Shown here: positions 1-9,933 of the stretch, in pieces
Layout of the letters: every line of letters begins with the position of its first letter
Position numbering within the stretch: the stretch's first letter is position 1
Source of the DNA: Ligustrum vulgare
Lineage: Eukaryota; Streptophyta; Magnoliopsida; Lamiales; Oleaceae
Direction: 5' to 3'
Length of the DNA stretch: 64,000 nucleotides
Assembly (NCBI GenBank): GCA_963555705.1
Contig: OY743190.1
Span: 37,678,929-37,742,928 of the forward strand
Notes under the pieces: generated by a model
What the model was told of the DNA's origin: nothing
Seen by the model: only the letters and a program-made list of their open reading frames with translations
The model's database searches: none
Translations under genes and position numbers: made by a program

Positions 1-530
1 ATTCAAAGGCCCAACATGAAAGTCAAAAACATGAGAGACCATTATAAATAACAAGACGATGTGAATGAGTCTGGATGATTAGGTGACGGAAAAAGTATCG
101 GGCGATTAGACAATTGGCGAACGAATGAACAGTTTTCACAAACTTATAATTTATTGAAGTCGTATGTGATCAATTACCATAACGTGAACAATGGGAAGTT
201 ATCCAATGCAAATGAGTGAATGATGGTTGAGTAAAGTGGTGATCAACAATCATCAAGCAAATTATGAAGCAAAGACAAAAAATCAGAAGTTTAAAGTAGT
301 AGGTGGTTTGCACCAACTTGTATATATTGTAAAAGTTAGATATTTAGAAGGACTAACAAATTATAACTTTCAAAATAGAGATGTAATTTTCTTATCTTAG
401 ATCTTAGAACAATCCTAGTTTAATTTGTGTACTTGTGCCCCTTGAAGACATATTGTAAATTATGTTTTCTTCAGTGTAACCACACCTTTTTAATTGTTAG
501 CACTAGCGAAACAACAACCGTGTTAAACAA
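1..530. other. AT-rich stretch without a gene, probable LTR remnant
   Basis: I see no credible coding sequence here. The stretch ends just before a primer-binding-site-like motif at 533-550, so its right part may be the 3' end of an old plus-strand LTR. No partner LTR was found in the window. Confidence 0.3.
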
Positions 531-532
531 TT

Positions 533-550
533 TGGCATGCCTAGTGGGAC
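533..550 (+). other. Primer-binding-site-like motif of an old LTR retrotransposon
   Basis: The sequence TGGCATGCCTAGTGGGAC resembles the motif that follows the 5' LTR in many plant LTR elements. It lies just upstream of a gag-like reading frame on the same strand, which is the expected order. The exact tRNA was not established. Confidence 0.4.
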
Positions 551-559
551 AATTGGTGT

Positions 560-925
560 AGAAAAGTTTAAAGCATCACACCTCATAAAAATTATGACAA
601 GGAGCCGATTGCACATCAATTTCTTTCTACTATAATTGAAGAACAAGATGGTGAACATATCCCGGACACAGGAGGATCTCGAGGTCATTACGAACCAACG
701 ACAAAGTTGAGCCCATGTACCATGCGTGCTTTACTGGGAGAACTCATTCAAGACATCGGTGAGCAGGTAAATTTACAAAGTATTCATACTGTAGAAAAAC
801 TAGCTCAAAATAGAAATGGTCATTATGACAATATGACTAAACAATTTGGTACTTTAAATGAATTGATGAACAAATTGGTTGGGCAAGTATGTCGTTGAAT
901 TCTATGGGAGGGGGTAAAAACTCTC
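560..925 (+). pseudogene. Fragment of a retrotransposon gag-like region
   Basis: A 63-codon open stretch (707-898) encodes a helical, charged peptide with ELIQDIGEQVN and LNELMNKLVGQV segments. It follows a primer-binding-site-like motif at the distance expected of a gag start. No zinc knuckle, protease or pol follows on this strand; the next recognisable sequence is a gag fragment of another family in the opposite orientation. I read it as the N-terminal stub of a dead element. It could also be chance open frame. Confidence 0.4.
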
Positions 926-939
926 AAACTAGAAGCCTA

Positions 940-1264
940 ATAGCTAGGTAATGATTTACCAAACATAAATGTAAGCATTGGTTAACCAATCCTTTACTCC
1001 ATCAGCTAATGAGAATGGAAAAGCCCGAGATTTGATTTGTTCTTCAGTCACCCCTTGTGGTTTCATACTTGAACACACCATGTGAAATTCCTTTAAGTGT
1101 TTGTGAGGATCTTCATTCTTAAGAACATGAAATTTGCGGTGCAAATGGATTAAGCAATATTTTAGCTCAAAACCCACCTCTAAAGCTGGATATTGAATGC
1201 AAAATGACTGTTGATTTTCATTTGGTGCTGTCAATTCTCTTAAGGTTCTTTCTTCATTCGCCAT
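940..1264 (-). pseudogene. Ty3/gypsy gag capsid fragment (Athila/Tat-like)
   Basis: The minus strand encodes about 100 residues typical of the start of gag in plant Athila/Tat-type Ty3/gypsy elements. Visible signatures are HLHRKFHVLKNEDPHKHLKE, then MKPQGVTEEQIKSRAFPFSL and DGVKDWL. In intact relatives this is the retrotransposon gag (capsid) domain that builds the virus-like particle. Only the N-terminal part of the domain remains; the frame breaks near 956 and no knuckle or pol follows. Upstream on the same strand at 1351-1370 is a matching primer-binding site, so this is the 5' end of a truncated minus-strand element. Confidence 0.75.
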
Positions 1265-1350
1265 TCTTTCATCTATCTCAAAATCACTAGATGACGAATC
1301 AATTGATGATAAAAGGAATAAAGCAATAAAAAATTAAATCTATGTGACAC

Positions 1351-1370
1351 TAATCCCCGAAAACGGCGCT
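1351..1370 (-). other. Degenerate tRNA-Asp-type primer-binding site
   Basis: Read on the minus strand the motif is AGCGCCGTTTTCGGGGATTA. It resembles the TGGCGCCGTTGCCGGGGA site (complementary to tRNA-Asp) used by Athila-type elements. It lies about 90 bases upstream of the minus-strand gag fragment. Confidence 0.55.
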
Positions 1371-1889
1371 AAAATTTGATGGGTGTCGAATCCAATAATA
1401 ATATCTTGTTCTTAGAAAAATAAACTGTGATAGTGGTGAGCAATGCCGAATCCACAAAGATTTGTTAAATTTGATTCTTTGAAAAATTAAAACAATGAAT
1501 TAATTGGGGGGGGGGGGGGGTGTTAGAATTTCGAGTATCAAAAAACATGTTATAGTGGTCACAAGGAATGGTTGGTATGTACAATTTTCACCTTAAACTC
1601 CTCAACTTTATCAAAAGTAAGTCAATTTTGTAACCAATAAAGCTATTCACAGTTGAAAACGTATACTTGGAAACTTGTTAAGCATATTTGTCACTTAATT
1701 TTGTTTAAGCATAAAAACTTTGTAAGCATACCTATTTAAAAATTTAAGTAATATGCATTTACTTAAAGTAGAACTTGACAATTAATGTCTTCAATTATAA
1801 TAAGTTGCAAACATCCAGCTGTGGTGGCAATAACATGAATTAAACAGTTTTTTTCTCAATTGCACTTATTTATTAATTTAGTCATTGTC
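1371..1889. other. Probable LTR remnant, no gene
   Basis: This AT-rich stretch lies upstream (minus strand) of the primer-binding site and is probably part of the LTR of the gag fragment at 940-1264. It contains an uninterrupted run of 15 G at 1506-1520. No second LTR was found. Confidence 0.35.
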
Positions 1890-1928
1890 AATGGAATATG
1901 TTCGTGCATCGCAACGGTGTGAAACTAG
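1890..1928 (+). mobile_element. Possible Helitron 3' terminus
   Basis: The segment contains CGTGCATCGCAACGG, an imperfect short hairpin, and then ends in CTAG followed by T about 10 bases later. Plant Helitrons end in a hairpin followed by CTRR and insert before T. A better-preserved end of the same type occurs at 29841-29867. The 5' end was not located, so the extent of the element is unknown. Confidence 0.35.
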
Positions 1929-1949
1929 TTAGTAAAAAAACAGAGGGCA

Positions 1950-2223
1950 ACATCATTTGTCTCTCGCTTTCACTACTCTCGCCGCGTTTCTAGAAGCTTC
2001 TAGCTAGGGTTACTGTTTTCCCCCCGATTTCGTCGTCACCAGTTGGTGTCTTCTCTTCCTTTTTTTTTTTTGGTTGTTTTTGTAACATGTATTATGTTGA
2101 GATCTATGATTTTTTTTAGGTTTTGGGGCGGACATCGAAATCAAATGGGTTGTTTCGAAAATTTTTATTCTTTAGGGTAGTTTGTTGTTTAGGTGTTGAA
2201 CTTTGTTCTTTGAGAAAAAACCA
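1950..2223 (+). other. Genic-leader-like sequence interrupted by a Mutator-like element
   Basis: The stretch starts CT-rich (about 1950-2045), like a plant 5' untranslated exon, and becomes T-rich and intron-like. It is continuous with 8751-9060 once the element at 2233-8741 and one copy of its target duplication are taken away. No start codon with a recognisable protein follows, so the gene, if there was one, is not identified. Confidence 0.3.
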
Positions 2224-2232
2224 ATTTTAATA

Positions 2233-2727
2233 GGGTAATTGGCGCAAAAGGTCCCTACCATTGGACATTCTTGTGCAATTCATCCCAATGTTTGATTTTT
2301 TGGCATTTTTACCCTCACCTTCACATTTCTTTGCCGAAAACGTCTGTGCCGTTTGATTCCATTCAAAGAACTGTTAGTTGACTTAAAAATTACATATTGA
2401 CCACTTTAATGAAAGAAAAAAATATCATTTTGTATTGGGTAATTGATATAATTGGTCCCTACCTTTCACACTTCTTGTAGAATTCGTCCTAACGTTTATT
2501 GTTTTTTGGCAAATTCACCCTTACATTCACCTTTTCTTGCTAAACGTCCTTACCGTCTAATTTCATCCAAAAATTCATTAGTTGACCCAAAAATTACCTG
2601 TTGACTATTTTTTTTGATAATCTTATTGACTATTTTAATGAATGGTAAACAAGTCATTTCCTATTATTTAATTTAAAATGATGTAAAAGAAAGAATAAAA
2701 TAAGAATAAAAAAATATATATATTTGT
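2233..2727 (+). repeat. Left terminal inverted repeat of the MULE (outer part)
   Basis: Pairs with 8215-8741 in inverse orientation. It contains two tandem related units, starting GGGTAATTGG at 2233 and GGGTAATTGA at 2437, each followed by a GGTCCCTACC motif. The last bases of the arm lie beyond the LTR element, at 7953-7985. Confidence 0.8.
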
Positions 2728-3465
2728 TGTTACGACCATGACTAATTGGACATGACACGTCATCTATATGGGCCCACCAGGGGAGCCACAAAACATTCAG
2801 TCACCTAATCATGATCTATAGGCCAGAACAGTAGATACCAAATTTGCTGGATTCTTATATGTCGAGGTGACCCTATGCTAAGGTAACCTATGCGAGGGTG
2901 ATGCTATGCCGAGGTAACCTATGCTGGGGTGATGCTATGCCGAGGTAACCTATGCCGAGGTGATGCTGTGACGAGGTACTCCTAAGCCGAGGGGAGTACC
3001 TTGAAAATGTGACAAGACAGCTTGATGTGACAACATCTTTAAAGGAATTTGATGGTTGCTTTAACCCTATGACATGTAGTAATGATTATAACCAAAGAAA
3101 TGATTTACCTCATGAAGGGCTAGGATCTTACCATATGTAAAGCATAACACATGTCACAATCTAAGATAATTACACCTTCTATAAATAGAGCACACTTGCC
3201 TCCAAGGAAAGGGTTGGTAATCCAATACTCTAACTCAATATTTTACTCTCTCTCCCTTTTCTCTCTTTTACACACTTATGTTTCCCGCACATAATTTATA
3301 TTTTCTTGAAATGACTACTGACTTAAGCATCGGAGTGCAAACGGGAGCCACCTCGGCCCCCTTTGCAAGCTGATTGTTTGTCCTAGTGCGCAGGAGATCC
3401 ACGTGTTCAAGAGGGAGGAGTTGAGACGTGTTGGTCCAAGATCCAGCCGGATTTTGTGGTCAACA
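2728..3465 (+). repeat. 5' LTR (738 bp) of the satellite-bearing LTR element
   Basis: Begins TGTTACGACC and ends GGTCAACA. Around 2865-2995 it carries a short-period repeat of a TATGCCGAGGT(A/G)A unit. The 3' LTR carries fewer copies of that repeat, which accounts for most of the 31-bp length difference. Confidence 0.88.
3180..3187 (+). promoter_or_regulatory. TATA box in 5' LTR
   Basis: TATAAATA, within CTATAAATAGAG, lies about 285 bases before the LTR end. It is conserved in the other LTR at 7662-7669. It is the probable promoter core, with transcription (the start of R) expected some 25-35 bases downstream. Confidence 0.6.
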
Positions 3466-3468
3466 TTT

Positions 3469-3486
3469 TGGCGCTGTCTGTGGGAA
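3469..3486 (+). other. Primer-binding site
   Basis: TGGCGCTGTCTGTGGGAA starts three bases after the LTR end. It resembles the TGGCGCCGTCTGTGGGAA-type site seen in many plant Ty3/gypsy elements. Confidence 0.7.
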
Positions 3487-3524
3487 ACCACACTTCTAAC
3501 CACGAAATCACGTGGTAAAAAGCT

Positions 3525-4080
3525 ACATAAAACCTTAAAAATGGCTGATAACCTCTTGAAAAAGAGTGAAGAATCACAAAAACCTTGAAAAAAGGTGAAG
3601 AACCTCTTGAAAAAGAGAGGAGAAATACTACATAAAACCTTGAAAAATGGCTGATAATCTCTTGAAAAAGAGTGAAGAACCACAAAAACCTTAAAAAAGG
3701 TGAAGAACCGCTTGAAAAAGAGAGGAGAAATACTATATAAAACCTTGAAAAATGGCAGATAACCTCTTGAAAAAGAGTGAAGAACCACAAAAACCTTGAA
3801 AAAAGGTGAACAAACTCTTGAAAAAGAGAGGAGAAATACTACATAAAACCTTTAAAAATGGCTGATAACCTCTTGAAAAAGAGTGAAGAGCCACAAAAAC
3901 CTTGAAAAAAGGTGAAGAACCTCTTGAAAAAAAAGGAGAAATACTACATAAAACCTTGAAAAAGGGCTGATGACCTCTTGGAATAGAGTGAAAAACTACA
4001 AAAACCTTAAAAAAAAAAAAGGTGAAGAACCTCTTGAAAAAGAGAGGAGAAATACTACCAAAAAAAAAAAAAAAAAACCT
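3525..4080 (+). repeat. Tandem array A, ~105-bp unit, about five copies
   Basis: The start motif ACATAAAACCTT (with variants) recurs at 3525, 3630, 3735, 3841 and 3946, giving spacings of 105-106 bases. Each unit is itself made of shorter CTTGAAAAA-type repeats. Open frames across the array are repeat-driven and on both strands, so I do not call genes here. A poly-A interruption lies near 4059-4077. Confidence 0.85.
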
Positions 4081-4184
4081 TGAAAAAGGAAGGAAACCTT
4101 TTGAAAAAGATTGGTAACAAATGCCTTGAAGAAAGGCCTCCAAAAAGAGGGACTCTCCTTCTTATTGCCCCCAAGTGGTATGGC

Positions 4185-5655
4185 TTAAGAAGCCAGTCAT
4201 ATTGCCTAAGTGGCATGGCCGAAGTGGCTTCCGTCATATTGCCTAAGTGGCATGGCCGAAATGTCTTCGTTCATATTGCCTAAGTGACATGACCGAAGTG
4301 GCTTCCCTCATATTGCCTAAGTGGCATGGCCGAAGTGGCTCCCCTCATATTGCCTAAGTGGCATGGCCGAAGTGGCTTCCCTCTTATTTCCTAAGTGGCA
4401 TGGCCGAAGTGGCTTCCTTCATATTGCCTAAGTGGCATGGCCGAAGTGGCTTCCCTCTTATTGCCTAAGTGGCATGGCCGAAGTGGCTCCCCTCATATTG
4501 CTTAAGTGGCATGGCCGAAGTGGCTTCCCTCTTATTACCTAAGTGGCATGGCCGAAGTGGCTTCCGTCATATTGCCTAAGTGGAATGGCCGAAGTGGCTT
4601 CCTTCATATTGCCTAAGTGGCATAGCCGAAGTGGCTTCCCTCTTATTGCCTAAGTGGCATGGCCGAAGTGGCTTCCCTCATATTGCACAAGCGGCATGGC
4701 CAAAGTGGCTTTCCTCTTATTACCTAAGTGGCATGGCCGAAGTGGCTCCCCTCATACTGCCTAAGTGGCATGGCCGAAGTGGCTTCCATCATATTGCCTA
4801 CGTGGCATGGCCGAAGTGGCTTCCTTCATATTTCCTAAGTGGCATGACCGAAGTGGCTTCCCTCTTATTGCGTAAGTGGCATGGCCGAAGTGGCTTCTCT
4901 CATATTGCCTAAGTGGCATGACCGAAGTGGCTTCCTTCTTATTGCCCCCAAGTGGCATGACCGAAGTGGCTTCCTTCTTATTGCCCCCAAGTGGCATGGC
5001 TCAAGAAGCCCCTCATATTGCCTAAGTGGCATGACCGAAGTGGCTTCCCTCTTATTGCCTAAGTGGCATGGCCGAAGTGGCTCCCCTCATAGTGCCTAAG
5101 TGGCATGGCCGAAGTGGCTTCCTTCATATTGCCTAAGTGGCATGGCCGAAGTGGCTTCCCTCTTATTGCCTAAGTGGCATGGCCGAAGTGACTTCCCTCA
5201 TATTGCTTAAGTGGCATAGTCGAAGTGGCTCCCCTCATATTGCTTAAGTGGCATGGCCGAAGTGGCTTCCCTCTTATTGCCTAAGTGGCATGGCCGAAGT
5301 GGCTTCCGTCATATTTCCTAAGTGGAATGGCCGAAGTGGCTTCCTTCATATTGCCTAAGTGGCATGACCGAAGTGGCTTCCTTCTTATTTCCCCCAAGTG
5401 GCATGGCTCAAGAAGCCCCTCATATTGCCTAAGTGGCATGGCCGAAGTGGCTTCTCTCTTATTGCCTAAGTGGCATGGCCGAAGTGACTTCCTTCATATT
5501 GCCTAAGTGGCATGGTCGAAGTGGCTTCCTTCTTATTGCCTAAGTAGCATGACCGAAGTGGCTTCCTTCTTATTGCCCCCAAGTGGCATGGCTCAAGAAT
5601 TCCCTCATATTTCCTAAGTGGCATGGTCGAAGTGGCTTCCCTCTTATTGCCTAAG
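4185..5655 (+). repeat. Tandem array B, ~37-bp unit, about 39 copies
   Basis: The unit is close to TTGCCTAAGTGGCATGGCCG followed by AAGTGGCTTCCCTCTTA. Copies differ by a few substitutions, with a variant containing CCCCCAAGTGGCATGGCTCAAGA recurring at about 4160, 4985, 5390 and 5575. That spacing suggests a higher-order arrangement. Because 37 is not a multiple of 3, successive copies move through all frames, and the apparent peptides (AEVASLLLPKWHGRS) are not evidence of a protein. Confidence 0.88.
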
Positions 5656-6275
5656 TGGACTCCTTCCGAAGTACCTCTTCCGAAGGACCATCTTCCATGG
5701 ACTCCTTTCCGAAGCACCTCTTCCGAAGGACCTCTTCCATGGACTCCTTCCGAAGCACCTCTTCCGAAGGACCTCTTCCATTGACTTCTTCCGAAGCACC
5801 TCTTCCATGGACTCCTTCCGAAGTACCTCTCCTAAGGTCGTCTTCCATGGACTTCTTTCGAAGTACCTCTCTCGAAGGACCTCTTCCATGGACTCCTTCC
5901 GAAGTACCTCTTCCGAATGACATCTTCCATGGACTTCTTCCGAAGCACCTCTTCCGAAGGACCTCTTCCATGGACTCATTCCGTAGCACCTCTTCCATGG
6001 ACTCCTTCCCGAAGCACCTCTTCCGAAGGACATCTTCCATGGACTTCTTTCGAAGTACCTCTCTCGAAGGACCTCTTCCATGAACTCCTTCCAAAGCACC
6101 TCTTTCGAAGGACGTCTTCCATGGACGTCTTTCGAAGCACATATTATGAAGGACCTCTTCCATGGACTCCTTCCGAAGTACCTTTCCTAAGGTCGTCTTC
6201 CATGGACTTTTTCCGAAGTACCTCTCTTGAAGGACGTCTTCCATGAACTCCTTCCGAAATACCTCTTCATTGACT
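5656..6275 (+). repeat. Tandem array C, CTTCCGAAG-based units of ~40 bp
   Basis: Units combine TTCCGAAGCACCTC, TTCCGAAGGACCTC and TTCCATGGACTCC modules in variable order, about 14-16 repeats. They are pyrimidine-rich on the plus strand. Several frames stay open in both directions because of composition, so none is called as coding. Confidence 0.82.
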
Positions 6276-6480
6276 CCCTCCAAAGAGAAAGACTCCTACA
6301 AGGGACTTCTTCTAAGAGAAGAACTACGTCGATTAACTTCCTCCAAGTGAGGGACCCCTTCCAAGTGAAGGGCTCCTAAAAGGGACTTCTTCCAAGAGAA
6401 GAACTACGTCAATTGACTTCCTCCAAATGAGGAACCCCTCTTCCTAAGGAATCCTTCCAAGAGAAGGACTTCTTCAATGA
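6276..6480 (+). repeat. Degenerate tandem pair ending the internal arrays
   Basis: Two imperfect copies (about 6283-6365 and 6366-6440) share CTACAAGGGACTTCTTC-like and GAAGAACTACGTC motifs. They form a transition from array C to the unique 3' internal part. Confidence 0.6.
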
Positions 6481-7223
6481 ACTCCTTTTACAAAGGACTC
6501 TTTCATTGGTCGATTTCAATCTAGAAAAAACATTCGAAAGCTATAAATTCGAACCCCATCCATGAATGCCCGGGACATCCAAATTTAAGGGACTAGAGAG
6601 CATATACATGCATGTCAACACGAGACACATTGTATATATACTTTGTTTTATATTCTCCAAAGATACACATATCAAAACGAGATAGGCTTGTAAGCCCTCC
6701 AGTCGCTTGAATTAAGCATATTCTCTCTGCTATCCAGACGGGCTATTAGCCCTCACATATCTAGGAGTAAGATCTTCAATGTTATTGAAGACAACCTTAT
6801 AATTCCCCTCCTATTTGAGGCATGCTTGAGATATTGTTATGAGCCTATATGTCTTCGTAAGTTCGAAGCACACTCGAGTATTCTTTTTGTTGGGATAGGA
6901 GATGCACTTTCAAAATTTGAATAACACAGCCCAATACTCTCTTAATATAACTAAGAAAAGCCTACGTGAAAGGGCTGTCAAGTGTTCAAATAAGGACCCA
7001 AGTGTCCAAACTATATTAAAGCGTGGGCCCAAGTGCCTATATTATTCCTCATCGACGACGCTTTACCATGTAAAATATATTCTATTTTTTCCATTCTGGT
7101 TATGTCTTGCAAAAAGGATTTTCTAGATATTTTGTGTTTTGGTAATTTCTTAGAATATACACACACTCCATCATCTTCGATCCCTTATATTTTCAAGTCC
7201 GGTTCGCACATAAATGAACCAAC
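6481..7223 (+). other. Unique 3' internal region of the LTR element, no gene
   Basis: This is non-repetitive AT-rich sequence. Short open frames at 6902-7126 and 7033-7254 overlap each other and match no recognisable protein. Nothing here resembles gag or pol. Confidence 0.5.
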
Positions 7224-7240
7224 CAGACTTGAGGGACTAG
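7224..7240 (+). other. Polypurine-tract region
   Basis: CAGACTTGAGGGACTAG directly abuts the 3' LTR, where plus-strand DNA synthesis of an LTR element is primed. It is only moderately purine-rich. Confidence 0.5.
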
Positions 7241-7947
7241 TGTTACGACCATGACTAATTGGACATGACACGTCATCTATATGGGCCCACCAGGGGAGCC
7301 ACAAAACATCCAGTCACCTAATCATGATCTACAAGCCAGAACTGTGGATACCAAATTTGCTGGATTCTTATATGCCGAGGTGACACTATGCCGAGGTGAT
7401 GCTATGCCGAGGTAACCTATGCGAGGGTGATGCTGTGCCGAGGTAACCTATGCCGGGGTGATGCTGTGCCGAGGGGAGTACCCTGAAAAGGTGACAAGAC
7501 AGCTTGATGTGACAACATCTTTAAAGGGATTTGATGATTGCTTTAACCCTATGACATGTAGTAATGATTATAACCAATGAAATGGTTTACCTCATGAAGG
7601 GTTACGATCTTACCATATGTAAAGCATAACACATGTCACAATCTAAGATAATTACACCTTCTATAAATAGAGCACACTTGCCTACAAGGAAAGGGTTGGT
7701 AATCCAATACTCTAACTCAATATTTTACTCTCTCTCCCTTTTCTCTCTTTTACACACTTATGTTTCCTGCACATAATTTATATTTTCTTGAAATGAGTAC
7801 TGACTTAGGCATCAGAGTGCAAACGGGAGCCACCTCGGCCCTCTTTGCAAGCTGATTTTTTGTCCTAGTGCGCAGGAGATCCATGTGTTCAAGAGGGAGG
7901 AGCTGAGACGTGTTGGTCCAAGGTCCAGCCGGATTTTGTGGTCAACA
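7241..7947 (+). repeat. 3' LTR (707 bp) of the satellite-bearing LTR element
   Basis: Matches 2728-3465 closely by eye and ends in the same GGTCAACA. A TATA motif lies at 7662-7669. It is followed immediately by the TTTGT target duplication and the rest of the MULE arm. Confidence 0.88.
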
Positions 7948-7985
7948 TTTGTTATTGTTCATCTTCTTCCCAACCCCATTCCCAC

Positions 7986-8214
7986 TCGTTTACTTCAATT
8001 AAAGCCTCTTTATTTTTTTTCCAATTGTTGTAATTACGCTCGTGGCATCTTTTTGGTGTTAAGGCAGGAAATGATTCAGATTGGAACCCTAATTGTCTCC
8101 CTCAAGCCTGTCATTTTTTGCGTCAATTTCAGACATAAACATGTGAAACCCTAAATTTCTACCATCTCCACCAATAAATTAAATGTACAGAAATGATTGT
8201 TTTCTACCATACCA
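7986..8214. other. Core of the split MULE, no recognised gene
   Basis: About 230 bp of unique sequence between the inverted arms. It contains ACCCTAAATTTC-like pieces but no transposase and no protein I recognise. A captured host fragment (as in Pack-MULEs) is possible but not shown. Confidence 0.4.
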
Positions 8215-8741
8215 ATTAGTGTGAATGGGGTTGGGAAGAAGATGAACAGTAACAAATATTTTTTTTGTTTTTATTTTATTCTTTATTTTGCATCATTTTA
8301 AATTAAATAATAGGAAATGAATTGTTTGCCCTTCATTAAAATAGTTAATATGATTATCAAAAAAATAGTCAATAGGTGATTTTTGGGTCAAGTAACAAAT
8401 TTTTGGATGAAATTAGACAATAAGGACGTTTTTAGCAAGAAAATGTGAAGGTAAGGGTGAATTTACAAAAAAAAAAAAATGTTCAGATGAATTCCACAAG
8501 AAGTGTGAAAGGTAGGGATCAATTGCGCCAATTACCCAATACAAAATGACATTTTTGTCCTTCGTTAAAGTGATCAATATGTAATTTTTGAGTCAACTAA
8601 CGGTTCTTTGGATGAAATCAAACGGTAGGAATGTTTTCGACAAAGAAATGTGAAGGTGAGGGTAAAAATGTCAAAAAATAGAACCTTGGGATGAATTGTA
8701 CAAGAATGTCCAAAGGTAGGGACCTTTTGCACCAATTACCC
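8215..8741 (-). repeat. Right terminal inverted repeat of the MULE
   Basis: Inverse counterpart of 2233-2727 plus 7953-7985. The inner end (TGGGGTTGGGAAGAAGATGA) pairs with the segment just right of the nested retrotransposon, which shows that the retrotransposon inserted inside the arm. It ends at 8741 and is followed by ATTTTAATA. Confidence 0.82.
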
Positions 8742-8750
8742 ATTTTAATA

Positions 8751-9194
8751 CCTTACTACCTTCTCCAATCGCGAGTTCTTCATGATCGGGGCAAGCTGAT
8801 TTTTGAGGTTTTGCTGTATTTCGGCAATAGAGGTTCTCTTCAACTAATATTTTCAGCCTTATTTCGAAGATTTAGGTTCTTCCAGGTCTGGGTTCACGGT
8901 TTGCTGTTCATTCGAGAACAAAATTTCTATTGGGAAGGGTATTCGAGCTTCAGGTTTTATTCTTCCTGTTTTTGTTATTCAAGGATTTCATTTTTATGTG
9001 ATTTTAGCAAGTTTTGGAGGACCACATGTGATTTATCTATGTTTTTCTTTACTTTTTTATTATAATCTAGCTATTTTTTTTTTCGTGAATATTCACTCAA
9101 TTTGCCTTTAAATTATATCTAATATGACATTCTGTTCATCCTTTGAGCACCCAATTTTGGAGCATTAGGTTTAGAACCTCTACCTTGCCCCGGA
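8751..9194 (+). other. Continuation of the interrupted genic-like host sequence
   Basis: T-rich, intron-like sequence that continues 1950-2223. Short open frames exist (for example 8691-9065, which begins inside the MULE arm), but none resembles a known protein. Confidence 0.3.
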
Positions 9195-9349
9195 TAACAG
9201 CTTCGATCTTGTTTGTAGGTAGAGGTTCTGCAGTTGAAGCCCATAGGAGATCCACCATATTTCATATTCATGGGATCTTATGATGATATTAGAACTGGGG
9301 CAAAAATGGCACCTCAATGCTCACGTCATCAGTATGCCCATTTTTTAGT
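9195..9349 (+). pseudogene. Unidentified exon-like open stretch
   Basis: After an intron-acceptor-like TTTGTTTGTAG, the frame reads LQLKPIGDPPYFIFMGSYDD and continues RTGAKMAPQC before a stop near 9347. The composition looks coding, unlike the AT-rich surroundings. There is no start codon, and I do not recognise the family. It could be a captured exon or chance. Confidence 0.25.
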
Positions 9350-9933
9350 TTGAAGGTTTTGAGTTGTACATGATAATTGTTAGCAAAATTATATGAAGAC
9401 TTGACTTTTCGATGGAAACCAATTCCATAGATATTAACTGTAGTGTTTTTATATTGAAAATGAGTGAAATCTATTGTTTCACTTTTTGGCCCAATCAATA
9501 TATTGTGTTATGAGGAATCACTAGGCGATGAAAACCACTATCTTCATTTTTTTATTATTCGTAGAATTGAATCGTGTTTTATTCAAAGTTATATTAAAAA
9601 TGCATAATTTCATTTTGAGCAAAATTAGTTTGTTGCAAAATTGAATGAACTGTGATTTCTTTGTTGTGCGGATAGGCACTTTTCAGGGTTCACGAAAGGT
9701 TAGTTTATCTCTTTTTTATTTTACCTTTCTTCAAATTCTTTTTCAACCCCTAAACAACTATTTTCTAAAATATAGGATTGTTTTGAGTATGTCATGCAAG
9801 ATGATAAGTGTATTTTATACCCTTATTTCTACCATAAAGTAGGATTTTATTTTTTTTTTAAGAATATTTGTTATTTATTTTGGTAGTATTTGTTTATATT
9901 TCAGGAATAACCCCGAAGTCGAGAAAACCAATG
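9350..9933. other. AT-rich stretch, nothing recognised
   Basis: No coding, RNA or transposon signature stands out. Short frames on both strands look random. Confidence 0.4.

Larger units (their letters stand above)
2728..7947 (+). mobile_element. Non-autonomous LTR retrotransposon with satellite-like internal domain
   Basis: Near-identical LTRs (2728-3465 and 7241-7947) begin TGTTACGACC and end GGTCAACA. A 5-bp target duplication, TTTGT, lies at 2723-2727 and 7948-7952. A primer-binding site follows the 5' LTR and a polypurine tract precedes the 3' LTR. The 3.8-kb internal region encodes no gag, protease, reverse transcriptase or integrase. It is mostly tandem arrays of three unrelated units (about 105, 37 and 42 bp). 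The element fits the large non-autonomous (LARD-like) class that is mobilised by proteins supplied in trans. It inserted into a MULE arm. Confidence 0.88.
2233..8741. mobile_element. Non-autonomous Mutator-like element (MULE) with ~530-bp TIRs, split by an LTR element
   Basis: The two ends are inverted copies beginning GGGTAATTGG(C/T)GCAAAAGG. A perfect 9-bp direct repeat, ATTTTAATA, flanks the element at 2224-2232 and 8742-8750; 9-bp duplications are characteristic of the Mutator superfamily. The left arm runs 2233-2727 and resumes at 7953-7985 after the nested retrotransposon. The right arm is 8215-8741. Each arm is itself two related units of about 204 bp and longer (internal starts at 2437 and 8537), so four sub-ends are visible. 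The core between the arms is only about 230 bp and encodes no transposase. Without the nested element the transposon would be about 1.3 kb. Confidence 0.82.

Noticed and set aside
4580..5506. Series of open frames encoding AEVASLLLPKWHGRS-type repeats
   Set aside because: They follow a 37-bp tandem DNA unit that cycles through all frames, with open frames on the opposite strand too. There is no start or codon pattern of a gene.
3525..6275. CRISPR-like array of regular repeats
   Set aside because: Units are contiguous tandem repeats without unique spacers, inside an LTR retrotransposon of a plant genome.
5644..6283. Open frames of up to 210 codons on both strands over the CTTCCGAAG array
   Set aside because: Both strands are open because the repeat units lack stops. 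The peptides (MEEVLRKRCFGRSPWK type) are repeat translations without a known domain.
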